A DNA stretch of 64,000 nt from Mesorhizobium sp. B2-3-4 (GTDB lineage Bacteria; Pseudomonadota; Alphaproteobacteria; Rhizobiales; Rhizobiaceae), in the NCBI RefSeq assembly GCF_006442315.1, contig NZ_VFVY01000007.1:1-64000 (forward strand), given 5' to 3'. Positions within the stretch are counted from its first letter, which is position 1, and every line of letters starts with the position of its first letter. The notes under the pieces are model-generated. The model saw only the letters and a list, made by a program, of their open reading frames with translations, ran no database searches and was not told the DNA's origin. Shown here one piece after another: positions 1-8,926 of this stretch. A program made the position numbers and the translations under genes.

Positions 1-22
1 GGACCGGATGGCCATCCGGTCC
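1..22. repeat. Perfect 22-bp palindrome at window edge
   Basis: GGACCGGATGG is followed directly by its reverse complement CCATCCGGTCC. It lies downstream of the LysR gene that ends at 119. It could be part of a terminator or an intergenic repeat, but no T-run is visible and the left context is outside the window. Confidence 0.4.
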
Positions 23-118
23 GAGGCTCAGTCGCTTACATCGCACAAACTCTCCTCCGTGCAGATACAAGGGGCGGCGCTGGCTTAGACAGCTGATGCA
101 CGACCGGGTTCGTATTCG

Positions 119-1027
119 TCACGACGCTTGCAACAACGCCCTTTCCCCCGCATCGAGCAGCCATTGCCGCACAGCATGCGTCGGTTCGGGATGGCGCTGC
201 TTTCTCGGCATCACGACATAAAAATCCTGCGTGCCGCGCATCTCGCCACGCACCGGCTGGACCAGACGGCCGGCGGCGAGGTCGGCGGCGACGAGGAAGC
301 GGCTGGCCAGCGCTATGCCCTGGCCGGCGAGGGCGGCGTCGATGGCGAGGCCGGTCTGGTTGAAGCGCATGCGTTTCAACTCGGTAGCCATCTTCAGGCC
401 AACCGCCTTTTCCATGAACTCCGGCCACAGATTGTGCGCGTCGTGCAGCAGGACGTGATGCTGGATTTCGGTCGCCGCGATTTCGGTTGTGCCGGCCGGC
501 AGCAGGGCCGGACTACAGACGGCGATGATCTGCTGGGGAAACAACAGGTCGACGATCAGGCCGGCGCCAAAGGGGGCGCGGCCTTGCCGCACCGCGATGT
601 CGACGCCGTCGGCCTGGAAGCTCGACAGGCTTTCGCTGGCCAGCACGCGCAGGTCGACCAGCGGATTGTCTGCCATGAAGTCCTGCAGCCTGGGGATCAG
701 CCATTTGGTGGCGAAGCTCGGGGTCACGCTGATCGTCAGCCGCGCCGGTTCGGGGCGCAACAGCAAGGTCGCCTCCGAGATCAGGTCGAAGGCGCGGCGG
801 ATGTTGGGCACATAGGCGCGGCCCTCATCGGTCAGCGCCAGGCCGCGTGGCAGTCGCTCGAACAGTTTCGTGCCGAGATCGGCCTCCAGGCCGCGAATGT
901 GCTGGGCGACCGCCCCTTGGGTGACGTTCAACTCCTCAGCGGCGATGCGAAAGTTGAGATGGCGCGCCGAGGCCTCGAAGGCGCGCAGCGCATTCAGCGG
1001 CGGCAGGCTCAGGAAGGCTTCGGGCAT
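119..1027 (-). CDS. LysR-family transcriptional regulator (GcvA-like)
   Basis: 302-aa DNA-binding regulator. An N-terminal winged helix-turn-helix (about residues 8-67, containing LNVTQGAVAQHIRGLE) is followed by a LysR substrate-binding domain. The opening PPLNALRAFEASARHLNF is typical of the GcvA/AmpR-like subgroup, and the length is normal for the family. It is divergent from the SDR gene at 1155 with a gap of about 130 bp, the usual layout for a LysR regulator and its target. That the SDR gene is its target is inference, and the effector is unknown. Confidence 0.9.
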   Translation of the reverse strand: MPEAFLSLPPLNALRAFEASARHLNFRIAAEELNVTQGAVAQHIRGLEADLGTKLFERLPRGLALTDEGRAYVPNIRRAFDLISEATLLLRPEPARLTISVTPSFATKWLIPRLQDFMADNPLVDLRVLASESLSSFQADGVDIAVRQGRAPFGAGLIVDLLFPQQIIAVCSPALLPAGTTEIAATEIQHHVLLHDAHNLWPEFMEKAVGLKMATELKRMRFNQTGLAIDAALAGQGIALASRFLVAADLAAGRLVQPVRGEMRGTQDFYVVMPRKQRHPEPTHAVRQWLLDAGERALLQAS

Positions 1028-1154
1028 GCAGGAGTTTTTCTACTGGTTGATTTCAGGCATTCTGGTTCGAACCGGGCGGAAAAACCAGCTATATCGGCGC
1101 TGAGATCCCGAAAACACCGTTTGCGGCTCCCGCCAACCCGAAGAGGAAAACCCA

Positions 1155-1859
1155 ATGAGTGTAGAAAAAGTGGCTGTGATCGTGGCCGGAGGCAGCGGCA
1201 TGGGGGCGGCGGCGGCGAAGCGGCTGGCGGCGGACGGGTTCAAGGTCGCCATCCTGTCTTCGTCCGGCAAGGGCGAGGCGCTGGCCAAGGAGTTGGGTGG
1301 GCTCGGCGTCACCGGTTCCAATCAGTCGAATGACGACCTGCGGCGGCTCGCCGATGCGACGCTCGAAAAATGGGGGCGCATCGACGTGCTGGTCAACAGC
1401 GGCGGCCACGGGCCGCGCGCGCCGATCCTGGAGATCACGGACGAACAGTGGCACACGGGCATGGACGTCTATCTCATGAACGTCATCCGGCCGGTGCGCA
1501 TCGTGGCGCCGCAGATGGTCAAGCAGAAGGGCGGCGCCATCATCAACATCTCGACGGCGTGGGTGGCCGAGCCGAATGCGATGTTCCCGACCTCGGCCGT
1601 GTTCCGCGCCGGCCTCGCCGCCTACACCAAGGTTTTTTCAAACACCTACGCGGCCGACAATGTGCGCATGAACAACGTGCTGCCCGGCTGGATCGACAGC
1701 CTGCCCGCCACCGAGGAGCGCCGCGACAACGTGCCGATGCAGCGTTACGGCACGTCAGAAGAGATCGCCGCGACGATCGCGTTCCTGGCTTCGGACGGGG
1801 CGGGGTATATTACGGGACAGAATATCCGGGTCGACGGGGGCGTGATCCGGGCGCTGTGA
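1155..1859 (+). CDS. SDR-family NAD(P)-dependent oxidoreductase
   Basis: 234-aa short-chain dehydrogenase/reductase with a Rossmann fold. The N-terminus shows the glycine-rich cofactor motif GGSGMGAAAAKRLA, an NSGGHGPRAP segment stands at the NNAG position, and INISTAWVAE carries the catalytic-strand serine. The usual YxxxK is present only as AYTKVF (Tyr-Thr-Lys), so the Tyr/Lys spacing departs from the classical motif and activity is uncertain. The C-terminus SDGAGYITGQNIRVDGG is the standard SDR ending. GAGGAAAA lies upstream of the ATG. The substrate cannot be read from sequence; control by the divergent LysR gene is likely. Confidence 0.88.
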   Translation: MSVEKVAVIVAGGSGMGAAAAKRLAADGFKVAILSSSGKGEALAKELGGLGVTGSNQSNDDLRRLADATLEKWGRIDVLVNSGGHGPRAPILEITDEQWHTGMDVYLMNVIRPVRIVAPQMVKQKGGAIINISTAWVAEPNAMFPTSAVFRAGLAAYTKVFSNTYAADNVRMNNVLPGWIDSLPATEERRDNVPMQRYGTSEEIAATIAFLASDGAGYITGQNIRVDGGVIRAL

Positions 1860-1872
1860 GGGCGGCGTTTTC

Positions 1873-1903
1873 CTTTCCTTCTCCCCCAAGTGGAGAAGGA
1901 AAG
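1873..1903. repeat. Intergenic hairpin, RIME-like family
   Basis: A perfect 12-bp stem (CTTTCCTTCTCC with GGAGAAGGAAAG) and a 7-nt loop sit between two convergent genes. The CCTTCTCC...GGAGAAGG core recurs at 32976, 52595, 53853 and 54009. It may also act as a bidirectional terminator here. Confidence 0.6.
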
Positions 1904-1908
1904 AAGCG

Positions 1909-3168
1909 TCACCGCTGGTCCGCATCCGTCAGCGTCTGCAGAAACGCGACGATATCGTCGATCTCGGCGTCGTCGAGCGCCGGCTTGTCGCCGGGCTTCC
2001 TGCCGTCGAAGGGCGGATCCTGATTCAAGTTCGGCCAGTAAGCCTTTGGCAGGTCGTCATATTTCTGGACCGTGCCGTCGGCATTTCTCGGGTACCAGCG
2101 GCCAGGGTCGGTGTCGCGGCTGGCGTAAAAGGCGACCGCGTCGCGCAGCGTGTGGAACTCGCCATTGTGGAAGAAGCTCCTGCGCAGCGCCACGTTGCGC
2201 AGGGTCGGCGTCTTGAACAGGCCGCAATACTCCGTCCTGCCCTTGAAATCGGTGCGCAACGGGCCGCACAGGCCGAGATCGGCATAGGCCGGGTCGGCGT
2301 TGGCCGGAATGGCCGGGTTGCGCGGCACGGCGATGGCGATCAGGCCGAAATCGGTGAATTGCGGCGGCTCGCCGTCATTGGCGGGTTCGCTCAGATGGCA
2401 GCTGGCGCAGTTGCCCTTGGTCTCGTCCTCGAACAATTCGCGGCCATGCAGTTCCTGCGCCGATAAAGTCGCCTTGCCGGCGAGAAACGCGTCGTAGCGG
2501 CTGGAATAGGGATAGAAGTCCGCCGGGCTCTGCTCGAACGTGCCGAGCGCCTCGGCGGCGGCGGCCAGCGCGTCGTCCGGGCGGTCGAAGACGTCGTCGC
2601 CGAAGGCGGCCTTGAAGTCGTCGGCATAGGCCGCCTTGCGCAGGCCGGCGGCGACGGCGGCGGCGTCCTTGTTGGCCATCTCGAAGGGCGAGAGCAGGGG
2701 GATTTTCGCCTGGTCCTTGCCATGGTCGGCGCGGCCGTCCCAGGTGAGACCTCCGGTCGGGCCGTTGTCGACGCTCTCGTCGCCCTCATCCTCGGAATCG
2801 TAGAAATGCTCGGTAAAGGCGGGTGCGGCCTGGAGATAGCGCAGCGACGGCACGGCGCGCACGCCTGGCCGGTCGAGATCCGGCCCGCCCATCTCGACTG
2901 GCGAGGCCGAAGCCGGGCCGAAAGCGTGATGCGGATCGTGGCAGGACGAACAGGCCTGTTTTCCCGAAGCCGACAGTGCCGGGTCGAAGAACATTTTTTG
3001 CCCCAGGGCGGTCAGCACCCGCGCCCTGGCGAAGGCGTCGGCACGCGACAGCGGCCCGGGATGGAGGCTGCCGTTTCCGGCGCGGACAGCGGCCGACGAC
3101 GCAGCGATGGCAGCGGCCAGTGCGGCGGCACCCGCCAGCATCAGGCCTTTCCATCGCCCTGTCGTCAT
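1909..3168 (-). CDS. Cytochrome c peroxidase family protein (di-heme, MauG/CcpA-like)
   Basis: 419-aa periplasmic di-heme protein. An N-terminal hydrophobic export signal (about residues 8-30) precedes two c-type heme motifs: CSSCH at residues 73-77 and CASCH near residue 250. The second lies in the typical peroxidase context ELHGRELFEDETKGNCASCH. The segment TPTLRNVALRRSFFHNGEF matches the conserved TPTLRNV-FHNG region of bacterial cytochrome c peroxidases. Family members reduce H2O2 with electrons from small cytochromes, or, as MauG-like enzymes, modify proteins. The exact reaction is not determined. It is divergent from the secreted phosphoesterase at 3358 across about 190 bp. Confidence 0.88.
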   Translation of the reverse strand: MTTGRWKGLMLAGAAALAAAIAASSAAVRAGNGSLHPGPLSRADAFARARVLTALGQKMFFDPALSASGKQACSSCHDPHHAFGPASASPVEMGGPDLDRPGVRAVPSLRYLQAAPAFTEHFYDSEDEGDESVDNGPTGGLTWDGRADHGKDQAKIPLLSPFEMANKDAAAVAAGLRKAAYADDFKAAFGDDVFDRPDDALAAAAEALGTFEQSPADFYPYSSRYDAFLAGKATLSAQELHGRELFEDETKGNCASCHLSEPANDGEPPQFTDFGLIAIAVPRNPAIPANADPAYADLGLCGPLRTDFKGRTEYCGLFKTPTLRNVALRRSFFHNGEFHTLRDAVAFYASRDTDPGRWYPRNADGTVQKYDDLPKAYWPNLNQDPPFDGRKPGDKPALDDAEIDDIVAFLQTLTDADQR

Positions 3169-3357
3169 CGGTTCGGTCCCCGTTCGGTGCGCAGTTAGGT
3201 CGCCACTGCAACGGATTGATGACTTCCACCGGCGCTCACGAAACCGTGTTCGAGGGCGCGGCGGATGTCACAAAGGTGACAAGGCATCTACGTTAGCTGC
3301 CGCTGTGGTTCCCGCGCCATAGCCCCTCCAGCCACAGTCAAGCCACGAGGTCTTTCC

Positions 3358-4890
3358 ATGACGAGGCTCAAGCTCCTCACTTCCTTCTGTCTGGCCGGTT
3401 CGGCCCTAGTTCCTTTCACCGCGCACGCCGCTCCCGCCGGCTTCGAAAAGATCGACACCGTCGTCGTCATCTACGCCGAGAACCGCAGCTTCGATAATCT
3501 CTATGGCGGCTTCCCCGGCGCCAATGGGCTGGCCAACGTCTCGGCCGACCAGGCGCGCCAGCTCGACCGCGACGGCAAGCCGCTGACCGAACTGCCGCCG
3601 GCCTGGGGCGGGCTGACCGCCAAGGGCGTGACGCCCGTGGTGACGGAGGCCGAGACCGCGCATCTGGCCAACGCCGCCTTCGCCATCGACGATCCCAAGG
3701 GTTTTCACGAGGGCACCAACGTCATCACCCACGATCTGTGGCACCGTTTCTACCAGGAGCAGATGCAGATCGACGGCGGCAAGAACGACAAATTCGTCGC
3801 CTGGGCCGATTCCGGCGGCCTGGTCATGGGCCATTATGACGGCTCCGACCTGCCGATGTGGCAGGTCGCGAAGAAGTACGTGCTGGCCGACAATTTCTTC
3901 CAGGGCGCCTTTGGCGGCTCCTTCCTCAATCACTTCATGCTGGCCTGCGCCTGCGTGCCGGTCTATCCGCATGCAGACACCAGTCCGATCAAGGGCCAGA
4001 TCGCCGTGGTCGAGCCCGACGGCACGACCTTGAAGGTCGCCGACAATTCGCCGGCCTCGGCGCTGGGCGGCGTGCCGAAATTCGTCAATGACGGCGCCAT
4101 CACGCCCGACTTCCATGCCGTCAACACCATGCAGCCGCCTTACCAGCCGAGCGCCAACAAGCCCGTGGAAGGCGGCGACAAGGCGCTGGCCGACCCGGCC
4201 GCGCCGACCACGCTGCCGCCGCAGCACGACATCACCATCGGCGATCTCCTGTCGCTGAAGGGGGTGAACTGGGCCTGGTACGCCGGCGCCTGGCAGACGG
4301 CACTCGATGGCAAGAACGCCACGCCGGTGCCGAACTTCCAGTTCCACCACCAGCCCTTCAATTATTTCGCGGCCTATGCGCCGGGCACCGCCGCGCGCAC
4401 CGAGCATCTGAGGGACGGCGGTCTCGACGGCGCCGAATTCATCAAGGCGATCGACGACGGCAAGCTGCCGCAGGTCGCCTTCTACAAGCCGCAGGGCAAT
4501 CTCAACGAGCACTCGGGCTATGCCGACGTGACCTCGGGCGACCAGCACCTGGCCGACCTCGTCTCGCATCTGGAGAAGAGCCCGCAATGGGGCCATATGC
4601 TCGTCGTCGTCACCTATGACGAGAATGGCGGCTTCTGGGATCATGTCGCGCCGCCAAAGGCCGACCGTTGGGGTCCAGGCAACCGCATCCCGGCCTTCAT
4701 CATCTCGCCCTACGCCAAGATGGGCACGGTCGACCACACGCAATACGACACGACGTCGATCCTGCGCTTCATCACCGCGCGCTACGATCTGCCGGTGCTC
4801 TCGGGCATCGTCGCCCGCGACAAGGCGCTGGCGGCCAATGGCGAACCGCCGATGGGCGATTTGTCAGCGGCGCTGGATCTCAGCCGCTAA
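3358..4890 (+). CDS. Secreted phosphoesterase (acid phosphatase / phospholipase C family)
   Basis: 510-aa exported enzyme. The signal peptide (about residues 1-24) ends in AHAAPA. The mature protein begins with the phosphoesterase-family hallmark VVVIYAENRSFDNLYGGFPG, and the conserved active-site region VVTYDENGGFWDHVAPP lies near the end. This matches the family of AcpA acid phosphatase and non-specific phospholipase C, which hydrolyse phosphomonoesters or phospholipids in the periplasm. GAGGT precedes the ATG. It could serve phosphate scavenging, but no Pho box was recognised. Its end overlaps the convergent Lrp gene by 4 bp. Confidence 0.9.
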   Translation: MTRLKLLTSFCLAGSALVPFTAHAAPAGFEKIDTVVVIYAENRSFDNLYGGFPGANGLANVSADQARQLDRDGKPLTELPPAWGGLTAKGVTPVVTEAETAHLANAAFAIDDPKGFHEGTNVITHDLWHRFYQEQMQIDGGKNDKFVAWADSGGLVMGHYDGSDLPMWQVAKKYVLADNFFQGAFGGSFLNHFMLACACVPVYPHADTSPIKGQIAVVEPDGTTLKVADNSPASALGGVPKFVNDGAITPDFHAVNTMQPPYQPSANKPVEGGDKALADPAAPTTLPPQHDITIGDLLSLKGVNWAWYAGAWQTALDGKNATPVPNFQFHHQPFNYFAAYAPGTAARTEHLRDGGLDGAEFIKAIDDGKLPQVAFYKPQGNLNEHSGYADVTSGDQHLADLVSHLEKSPQWGHMLVVVTYDENGGFWDHVAPPKADRWGPGNRIPAFIISPYAKMGTVDHTQYDTTSILRFITARYDLPVLSGIVARDKALAANGEPPMGDLSAALDLSR

Positions 4891-5366
4891 CCGCCTGATC
4901 TGCGGATCAGGTCGCGGCCGATCGGCTTCGGCGCCTCGCTGCGCAGCACCAGCGCCGTGGTGACCGCGCCATGGCGCGCCACCGCGTCGACGATGGTTTC
5001 AAGGTGGGCGGGCGAGGGCACGACCACTTTCAGGATGAAGCAGTCCTCGCCGGTCAGCCGGTGTACCTCGGTAATCTCGGGCATTTCGGCGAACTCCTTC
5101 AGGCACGGGCGGATGTGCTCATGCGTGGTGCGCACGCGGATGATGGCCATCATGCCGAGGCCCAGCGCCGCCGGATCGATCACCGCGGTGTAGCCTGATA
5201 TGACGCCGCGCTCCTCCAGCCGCTTGACCCGCTCGGAGGTCGCCGGTTGCGACAGGCCGACCCGGCGGCCAAGTTCCGAGATGCCGATGCGGCCGTTCTC
5301 CTGCATGGCCTCGATGATAGCGATGTCGGTCGGATCGAGCGGCGCGCGCTCATCGTTGTTTTTCAC
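4887..5366 (-). CDS. Lrp/AsnC-family transcriptional regulator
   Basis: 159-aa regulator. An N-terminal HTH (LDPTDIAIIEAMQENGRIGI then ELGRRVGLSQPATSERVKRL) is followed by an AsnC-type ligand-binding domain with HRLTGEDCFILKVVVPS. I chose GTG at 5366 because AAGGTG lies just upstream; an ATG at 5384 in the same frame would add six residues and has no better ribosome site. Family members sense amino acids and act locally or globally. The divergent hydrolase at 5476 is the nearest candidate target. Confidence 0.9.
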   Translation of the reverse strand: MKNNDERAPLDPTDIAIIEAMQENGRIGISELGRRVGLSQPATSERVKRLEERGVISGYTAVIDPAALGLGMMAIIRVRTTHEHIRPCLKEFAEMPEITEVHRLTGEDCFILKVVVPSPAHLETIVDAVARHGAVTTALVLRSEAPKPIGRDLIRRSGG

Positions 5367-5475
5367 AAAACACCTTGAATTCATCGGCAGGGACGTGATT
5401 TCTCCGATGGTTTCCTATTCCCGATGGCGATGCAAGACGCCACCATGCATCACCGATCGATAGGAGCAAGGCGAC

Positions 5476-6009
5476 ATGACGCATTTCATCATCCTGCCGG
5501 GAAGCGGCGGTTCGGGGCCGGCGCATTGGCAGTCGCGCTGGGAGAGCGCCAATCCGGCGATGCGGCGCTTCCTGCCTTCAAGCTGGGACCTGCCCGATTT
5601 CACCGACTGGCTGGCGGCGCTGGAGGCCGCGGTGATCGCGGCGCCGGAGCCGCCGGTGCTGGTCGCGCACAGCCTGTCCTGCCTGTTGATCGCGCACTGG
5701 CAGACAATTTCGCAAAGGCCGGTTAAGGCAGCCTTGCTGGTCGGCGTTCCCGATCCGGCTTCAGCGGTCTTTCCTGGATATGGCATGGCCTTCGCCAGAA
5801 TTCCCGAGGGGAGGCTGCGCTTCCCCTCGCTGGTGGTGACCAGCACCGACGATCCCTATGGCTCGCAGGAGTATGCGCAGGCGCGGGCGCGGCAATGGGG
5901 CAGCCGCATCGCCGTGATCGGCCCGTTCGGCCACATCAATGCCGACAGCGGCCTTGGCGACTGGCCGGAAGGTTTGGCGCTGCTCGAGGGGCTGGTGTCC
6001 GAGGCTTGA
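5476..6009 (+). CDS. RBBP9/YdeN-family alpha/beta hydrolase
   Basis: 177-aa serine hydrolase. The strand-turn MTHFIILPGSGGSGPAHWQS is typical of the RBBP9/YdeN family. The nucleophile elbow appears as VAHSLSC (Ser nucleophile), the acid as STDDPY, and the histidine as GPFGHINADSG, so the triad is complete. Length is normal. CAAGGCGAC precedes the ATG. The substrate is unknown. It is divergent from the Lrp regulator, which may control it. Confidence 0.88.
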   Translation: MTHFIILPGSGGSGPAHWQSRWESANPAMRRFLPSSWDLPDFTDWLAALEAAVIAAPEPPVLVAHSLSCLLIAHWQTISQRPVKAALLVGVPDPASAVFPGYGMAFARIPEGRLRFPSLVVTSTDDPYGSQEYAQARARQWGSRIAVIGPFGHINADSGLGDWPEGLALLEGLVSEA

Positions 6010-6015
6010 ACGCGC

Positions 6016-6612
6016 TCAGCCGCCCTTCACCAAAGCGAGGACAAGCTTCTGCAGATTGCCGCCCTGGCCGAACTCGACGCGGTCGAAATCGCGGCTGCCC
6101 TGGATCCTCGCCTTCGAGATCGCGTCGAGCCGACGGACCACCTCGGCCCTGGTCTTGCTGCATTTCGGATCGTCGGTGACGGTCAGTCCGCCTGTCGCGG
6201 CTTCGATGTCATGCACCATTTTTATCATGCTGGCGCCATGCACCTTTTCATGAGCGCTGACGCCGGCGATGAACACCTCCCAGTTCTTCTGGACGGAAGG
6301 CGGCAGCGGCGCGGAGGGACTTGGCAAGGTGTAGGTGATGATCAGTTTCGGCTTGCCCGCCGTCAGCACGCAGTCCTTGCCCCTGGGCTTGTAGTCCCGG
6401 ATCCCCCAGGTCAGCTTGAAGTTGGTGAAGGCGATGGCCCGGGTAATGCCAACATTCGGCCCGTTCTCGCCGATCGACCGGTAGAGTTCCAGCCCGGACT
6501 GGCCCGAAATGGCGTAGGTCTCGACCTTCTCCACCGGCTTCCACTCGGCATGGGCGGTGATCGGCAAGGCCACCAGGGCCGCCAGCAGAAGACACAGACG
6601 AACTCTCAGCAC
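6016..6612 (-). CDS. DUF922-type secreted protein (putative zinc protease fold)
   Basis: 198-aa exported protein. I start it at GTG 6612 because GGAGAG lies 5 nt upstream and the product opens with a clean signal peptide (LCLLLAALVALPITAHA). Sequence upstream in the same frame is not protein-like. The mature part has WKPVEKVETYAISGQSGLEL and VSAHEKVHGASMIKM; the HEKVH matches the HExxH zinc motif and the arrangement resembles DUF922. A periplasmic metallopeptidase role is a family-level suggestion. It converges on the hydrolase gene, leaving 6 bp between stop codons. Confidence 0.75.
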   Translation of the reverse strand: MLRVRLCLLLAALVALPITAHAEWKPVEKVETYAISGQSGLELYRSIGENGPNVGITRAIAFTNFKLTWGIRDYKPRGKDCVLTAGKPKLIITYTLPSPSAPLPPSVQKNWEVFIAGVSAHEKVHGASMIKMVHDIEAATGGLTVTDDPKCSKTRAEVVRRLDAISKARIQGSRDFDRVEFGQGGNLQKLVLALVKGG

Positions 6613-6732
6613 AATGTCTCTCCAAACCGGGGCCGAGCGGCCGTGCTGAACAGGCAATGCCACCGGATCGCTTTTCCTATATGCTGTCGGCGGGCGCTGC
6701 AAATGTCGCGGCACAGTCAATGGGGGGAAGTC

Positions 6733-7230
6733 ATGAGGGTTCGTTATCTCGTCGTCGCCGGTGTCGTGGCCGCATTGCAGACGGCGCAGCCGGTTTTCGC
6801 CGCCACCTGTGGCGGCTGGAGTGCCAAGATGGAGGAGGACGAGGGCGGCAGCGTGCTGACCGCCTCGGTCTGCGGCGGACCGAAAGGCGACGCGCATCTG
6901 ATGCTGACCTGTTTCGACACGCCGGTGCTGAGCTATGACCTCGGCACGGCCGGCCAGCAACCGGAAACCGGCGTCAGCGGCTCGTTCGACTTCAAGGCCG
7001 ACGGCAAGACGGTGACCAAGACGCTGCAGTTGGAGGAAATGTACAATTATTTCGTGGTCAATCTGGCTAAGGCCGATCCGCTGCTCGACCTGCTGCGCTC
7101 CAAAGGCGATGTGTCGGTCAGTGCGGCCAAATATGGGCAGGCCAGTTTTTCGCTGAAGGGGTCGAGCGGGGCTATCGGCAAGGTGCTGGCGCAGTGCGGC
7201 AAGGCGAAGCCTGCCGGTGATGGGGATTAG
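6733..7230 (+). CDS. Secreted hypothetical protein
   Basis: 165 aa. The start ATG at 6733 follows GGGGGGAAG, and the product begins with a signal peptide (MRVRYLVVAGVVAALQTAQP, then VFA-ATC). The mature domain has four cysteines (CGGW, VCGG, LTCF, AQCG) and a repeated beta pattern. I recognise no family. It is probably periplasmic. It is divergent from the DUF922-type gene across about 120 bp. Confidence 0.7.
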   Translation: MRVRYLVVAGVVAALQTAQPVFAATCGGWSAKMEEDEGGSVLTASVCGGPKGDAHLMLTCFDTPVLSYDLGTAGQQPETGVSGSFDFKADGKTVTKTLQLEEMYNYFVVNLAKADPLLDLLRSKGDVSVSAAKYGQASFSLKGSSGAIGKVLAQCGKAKPAGDGD

Positions 7231-7257
7231 ACCTTCGAGGGTTGCGCCGCCCCTCAT

Positions 7258-7420
7258 TGTCCTGCCGGACATTTCTCCCCGTATAGTGACGGGGAGAAAG
7301 ACGCCCCGACGAATGATTTCGCCAATTTTGGACGTTGCAGAAAAGGCGCCGAGGTTGCGGCAGCATTCTTCTCCCCGTCACTATACGGGGAGAAGGTGCC
7401 GGCAGGCGGATGAGGGGCAG
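7258..7420. repeat. RIME-like mosaic element with two inverted 26-bp palindromes
   Basis: The segments 7273-7298 and 7369-7394 are exact reverse complements, each framed by TTCTCCCC and GGGGAGAA. They flank about 70 bp. The outer flanks CCTCATTGTCCTGCCGGACA and GTGCCGGCAGGCGGATGAGG are also roughly complementary. This is the paired-palindrome form of rhizobial intergenic mosaic elements. Confidence 0.7.
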
Positions 7421-7442
7421 CGCTGTGCTCGCTTATTGTCAC

Positions 7443-8888
7443 TCAATGCCCCATCACCCCACCCAGCCTGACCGTCGCCGCCATCAACTCCGCATCCGAA
7501 AAACCGGAAAAGCCCAGCACCAGCCCGTGCTTCGGCGCCCCGTCGATGAACATCGCGGACAGGGCGCGTGCGCCGACGCCCACCTCCTTTGCCGCCTCGA
7601 CGATCGCCGAGTCCAGTCCGCCGCCCCTCAGCATCGCCATCAGATGCAGCCCCTGTTCAGGCACCGTCACATTGAGCGCATCGCCACAATGCGCCTCAAG
7701 GCCCGCCACCAGAACGTCGCGCGCGGCTTGTACCCGGCGGCGCACGCGTCTCAGATGCGCGGCGAAATGGCCTTCGTTGAGCAGATCGGTCAGCGCCCCT
7801 TCGGCAAGCGTCGAGGGGTAGCGGTCGGAGCGCGCCCGGACCGCCATCACGGCATCGAGCAGCGGCTCCGGCACGACGACATAGCCGAAGCGCAGGCCGG
7901 GGAAGAGCACCTTTGAAAACGTGCCGAGATAGGCGACGCGGTTCGCGCCATCCATGCCTTGCAGCGAGGTCAGCGGCGGGCCGGCGTAGCGGAACTCGCT
8001 GTCGTAATCGTCTTCGATAATCCAGGCGTCGTTGCGCCGCGCCCAGTCGAGCAAGGCAAGCCGGCGGCGCATCGTCATGGTCACGCCGAGCGGATATTGG
8101 TGCGAGGGCGTGACATAGGCGGCGCGGGCGTTCGGGCAGAGGCGCTCGCCGATCTCCGGGTCGAGCCCTTCGGCGTCGACCGGCACGCCAACCACCTTGG
8201 CGCCACTGCCGGCTAGCGCTGCATGCGCCATGGGATAGCAGGGGTTTTCGATCCAGACAGCGTCACCGGGGCGAAGAGCCGTCCGCACCAGCAGATCGAG
8301 CCCTTGCTGCGTACCCGAGGTCAGCACGATCTGGCCGGCGTCGCAGCGCACGCCGCGAGCGGTCCTGAGATATGTGGCAATCGCGGTGCGCAGCGGCAGG
8401 CCGCCGCGCGGATCGCCATAGCGGAAATGTTCGGGGCCGGGGCGGGCGAGGTGGCGCGACAAAAGGATACGGAACAGGTCGAGCGTGCGTGGGTCCGACA
8501 CCGCCACGCCAAGCCCACAAGGCAGCGAGGTGGCGGCATCGATCTCGGGCGGACGCGGCTTGCGCAGCCTCACCGGCAGAAACGGCACGTCGGGCGCGAC
8601 GAAGGTGCCGGCGCCGACCTTTGCCACCGCGAACCCTTCCGAGATCAGCATTTCGAAACAGGCGACCGCCGCGGAGCGCGACAGGCCGAAGCGGCGCGCC
8701 AGATCGCGGGTGGTCGGCAGCTTGGCGCCGGCGGCCAGCGCGCCGGTTTCGACCAACCGGCGCAGCGCCGCGTAAAGCTCGCGGCTGCGCGGACCCTCGC
8801 CCGGCAGAACCGGTATGAGCGCCGACCAATCCGGCGGATTGGTCTGAATTTTCTCGTCGTGATTGGCTCTTTTTCCAACCAATGCCAT
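7443..8888 (-). CDS. MocR-family regulator (GntR HTH fused to PLP aminotransferase fold)
   Basis: 481 aa. An N-terminal GntR winged helix (SRELYAALRRLVETGALAAG, then LPTTRDLARRFGLSRSAA) is joined to a fold-type I aminotransferase domain with TSGTQQGLDLL, the DDYDSEFRY motif and LGTFSKVLFPGLRFGY, which holds the PLP-binding lysine. The layout matches PdxR/GabR-type MocR regulators. The divergent neighbour is a PNPOx-like flavoprotein, so a role in vitamin B6 metabolism or in its regulation is plausible but not shown. The ATG at 8888 overlaps the intergenic palindrome zone, and a shorter start is possible. Confidence 0.9.
   Translation of the reverse strand: MALVGKRANHDEKIQTNPPDWSALIPVLPGEGPRSRELYAALRRLVETGALAAGAKLPTTRDLARRFGLSRSAAVACFEMLISEGFAVAKVGAGTFVAPDVPFLPVRLRKPRPPEIDAATSLPCGLGVAVSDPRTLDLFRILLSRHLARPGPEHFRYGDPRGGLPLRTAIATYLRTARGVRCDAGQIVLTSGTQQGLDLLVRTALRPGDAVWIENPCYPMAHAALAGSGAKVVGVPVDAEGLDPEIGERLCPNARAAYVTPSHQYPLGVTMTMRRRLALLDWARRNDAWIIEDDYDSEFRYAGPPLTSLQGMDGANRVAYLGTFSKVLFPGLRFGYVVVPEPLLDAVMAVRARSDRYPSTLAEGALTDLLNEGHFAAHLRRVRRRVQAARDVLVAGLEAHCGDALNVTVPEQGLHLMAMLRGGGLDSAIVEAAKEVGVGARALSAMFIDGAPKHGLVLGFSGFSDAELMAATVRLGGVMGH
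8825..8843. promoter_or_regulatory. Candidate MocR operator (ACCAATCC-GGC-GGATTGGT)
   Basis: A perfect 8-bp inverted repeat with a 3-bp spacer lies at the very start of the MocR gene. More ATTGG and CCAAT half sites occur at about 8863 and 8876, before the divergent gene. Repeated half sites between divergent genes suit MocR autoregulation. This is inference from symmetry only. Confidence 0.4.
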
Positions 8889-8926
8889 TGCCTAGGGTTG
8901 GCAGACAACAGCCAAGGATGCAAGCC